From: Bacillota bacterium
Lineage (GTDB): Bacteria; Bacillota; Clostridia; Saccharofermentanales; DTU023
NCBI GenBank assembly: GCA_023426575.1
Contig: JAFAAL010000013.1
Coordinates: 1-7,253, forward strand
DNA: 7,253 bases
Direction: 5' to 3'
The notes below the pieces were generated by a model. It did not search any database. It had not been told where the DNA came from and was given only the letters and a program-made list of their open reading frames with translations. The translations under genes were made by a program, and so were the position numbers. This document shows, piece after piece, positions 6,001 through 7,253 of the stretch. The stretch's first letter is position 1; each line of letters starts with the position of its first letter.

Positions 6001-7253
6001 CTAGGCCTCGCCAAAGAGCGAGATCAGGTAGACCTCCGCATCGCTCTCAGCCGCCGCTATCAGCTCGGGCGAGAAACCGCTGCGCGAGAAGAGAAAATAG
6101 ATCTTATTCTTCCGTCTCTGCGTATAGCGACTCTTGCGCTTCAAACTCTCAAGCGCCTCGATATCCATCTTCTCCTCGGCCCAGAGACAGGCGGCGAGGA
6201 CGGCCGTCTCTGCATTGCTGCCGATGAGGTCGATCTCAATTCCCTCATCATTCCACCAGGGCTGGAAGTCATCGATGTCTTGCGGCAGCTCTCCCGCCGC
6301 ACAGAGCTCCAGGAGATAGACACGCGCAATCTCCTGAAAATCTCTCGCAAAATAGGCATAAAATTTTTCTTCCACAATGGCAAAAGCCTCATCCAAGAGC
6401 CCTCTCTGCCGCAGTGGATCCAGTCGATAGAGGAAGTGGTAGGCAAAGCGGAAGATCGGCTCACTGATCTCATAGCGGGTCAGGCGTGGATTGACATTGC
6501 GATAGGGTTGACGCTTCGTGATCAGGCCGAGTTTTAAGAGCACTCTGAGATAATTGGCCGCCGAGGAGGGGATGAGGCCCGCGGCCTCCGAGATTTCCTT
6601 CTGGCGGCTTGCGCCTCCCGCCATGGCCATGAGCTCGAGCTCGTAGAGCGCGGGTTCTCTAAGATGAGCCCTGAGAAAAGCTTGAACATTTTGCTGAAGC
6701 ATGCCATCTGTGGCTAGGAGCTCCGCTTGAATCGCCTCTTTAAGATTCGAAAAGCTGGCAAGACGCTTGAGATAAGGCAGTCTCCCGCCACTGATGCTAT
6801 GTCCATAGAGCTGTTCCTCAGCGGGCCAGTGGGCCAGGACGGCACTGCTCGCCCGATAGTCAAGGGGCTCTAGCTCTAATCTCGTGGTCACCGCCTGCTG
6901 GTAGAAGCCCCGGGCAAGGCTCTTATCGCGTTCCTCTTCTGAAAGATAGGTCTCGACAATGATCAGCTTGAGCTCTGTCTCGGGAAAGTCCTCACGGATG
7001 GCGCGCCTTAAGCTCTGCTCCACTCTGGGCGCTGACCTGAGGAGACGCTGAAAGTTCAAGAGGACGATGATTCCCTTGCGCTCCCTATAAGTCTCGGCGA
7101 GCTGTCGGAAAAATTCAGGCCAGTCACGCTCATCAAGTTCTGGAAAATAGACCTGCCAATACTTGCTCTGGGCCATGTCTGGCAGCTCAGGGATATTGAG
7201 AATAGACGCCTCGTGGCCGCTGAGGACCGCGCGGACGAGATCACTCTTGCCCA
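6001..7253 (-). CDS. DUF234-type ATPase (AAA ATPase plus winged helix plus nuclease-like domain), 5' end outside window
   Basis: The frame stays open to the right edge. The 25 codons before ATG 7176 translate as GKSDLVRAVLSG and onward, so the ATG is internal and the window cuts the gene inside a Walker A motif. Numbered from that internal Met, an ATPase core (to about 170) includes the GGRLPYLKRLASFSNLKEAI region typical of the family. A winged helix follows (about 175-225, KEISEAAGLIPSSAANYLRVL), then the DUF234 C-terminus with PWW (306-308), EIDLI (314-318) and FLFSRSGFSPEL (361-372). Relatives are common and mostly uncharacterised in archaea and anaerobic bacteria. Several expected active-site residues look altered. 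The Walker B region reads VLLNFQRL where hhhDEFQxL is usual. The sensor region reads IIVET rather than a GS motif. The nuclease ExK motif reads AACLW where ECKW is usual. It may be a degenerate paralogue. Its role is unknown. Confidence 0.85.
   Translation of the reverse strand, partial: GKSDLVRAVLSGHEASILNIPELPDMAQSKYWQVYFPELDERDWPEFFRQLAETYRERKGIIVLLNFQRLLRSAPRVEQSLRRAIREDFPETELKLIIVETYLSEEERDKSLARGFYQQAVTTRLELEPLDYRASSAVLAHWPAEEQLYGHSISGGRLPYLKRLASFSNLKEAIQAELLATDGMLQQNVQAFLRAHLREPALYELELMAMAGGASRQKEISEAAGLIPSSAANYLRVLLKLGLITKRQPYRNVNPRLTRYEISEPIFRFAYHFLYRLDPLRQRGLLDEAFAIVEEKFYAYFARDFQEIARVYLLELCAAGELPQDIDDFQPWWNDEGIEIDLIGSNAETAVLAACLWAEEKMDIEALESLKRKSRYTQRRKNKIYFLFSRSGFSPELIAAAESDAEVYLISLFGEA

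Noticed and set aside
5842..6537. 231-codon plus-strand frame crossing the leuS start and the ATPase 3' end
   Set aside because: It overlaps two well-supported minus-strand genes and has no recognisable domain or convincing ribosome site.
1..7253. CRISPR arrays, insertion sequences or tandem repeats
   Set aside because: I saw no regularly spaced repeats, transposase-like frames or terminal inverted repeats on either strand.

Overview
The window looks like chromosomal DNA from a Firmicutes-type bacterium, perhaps Clostridia or a related class. The clues are strong AGGAGG-type ribosome sites, short intergenic gaps, intrinsic terminators, an ascorbate-type PTS cassette and a CCA-encoding tRNA gene. 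G+C is moderate, judged by eye. I cannot name the genus. Every gene I can support lies on the minus strand, so gene order reads from the right edge to the left.

Reading in the direction of transcription: (1) 6001 to beyond the right edge is the 3' part of a DUF234-type ATPase gene, cut inside its Walker A motif. (2) After a 70-nt gap comes leuS (3441-5930), a full-length leucyl-tRNA synthetase. (3) Seven nt later a TTG codon starts a beta-lactamase-fold serine hydrolase (2504-3433), probably co-transcribed with leuS. (4) A 123-nt intergenic region (2381-2503) holds a strong intrinsic terminator hairpin and a perfect 17-bp palindrome. (5) A compact PTS cassette follows, EIIA (1964-2380), EIIB (1674-1940) and EIIC (285-1652), of the ascorbate/Ula family, ending in a terminator hairpin (227-259). 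(6) A tRNA-Ser(GGA) gene (61-152) has its own promoter with consensus -35 and -10 boxes, and its own terminator (22-58).

The three PTS genes form a complete sugar-specific phosphorelay: EIIA receives phosphate from HPr, passes it to the EIIB cysteine, and substrate crossing EIIC is phosphorylated. No ascorbate-degradation gene or PTS regulator is in the window, so the substrate is uncertain. LeuS and the tRNA are translation housekeeping genes.

No obviously new multi-gene system is visible. The points most worth a second look are the PTS leader, where a terminator lies too close to the EIIA start for a separate promoter downstream of it, and the ATPase. The ATPase keeps the DUF234 architecture but appears to have lost Walker B, sensor and nuclease active-site residues.
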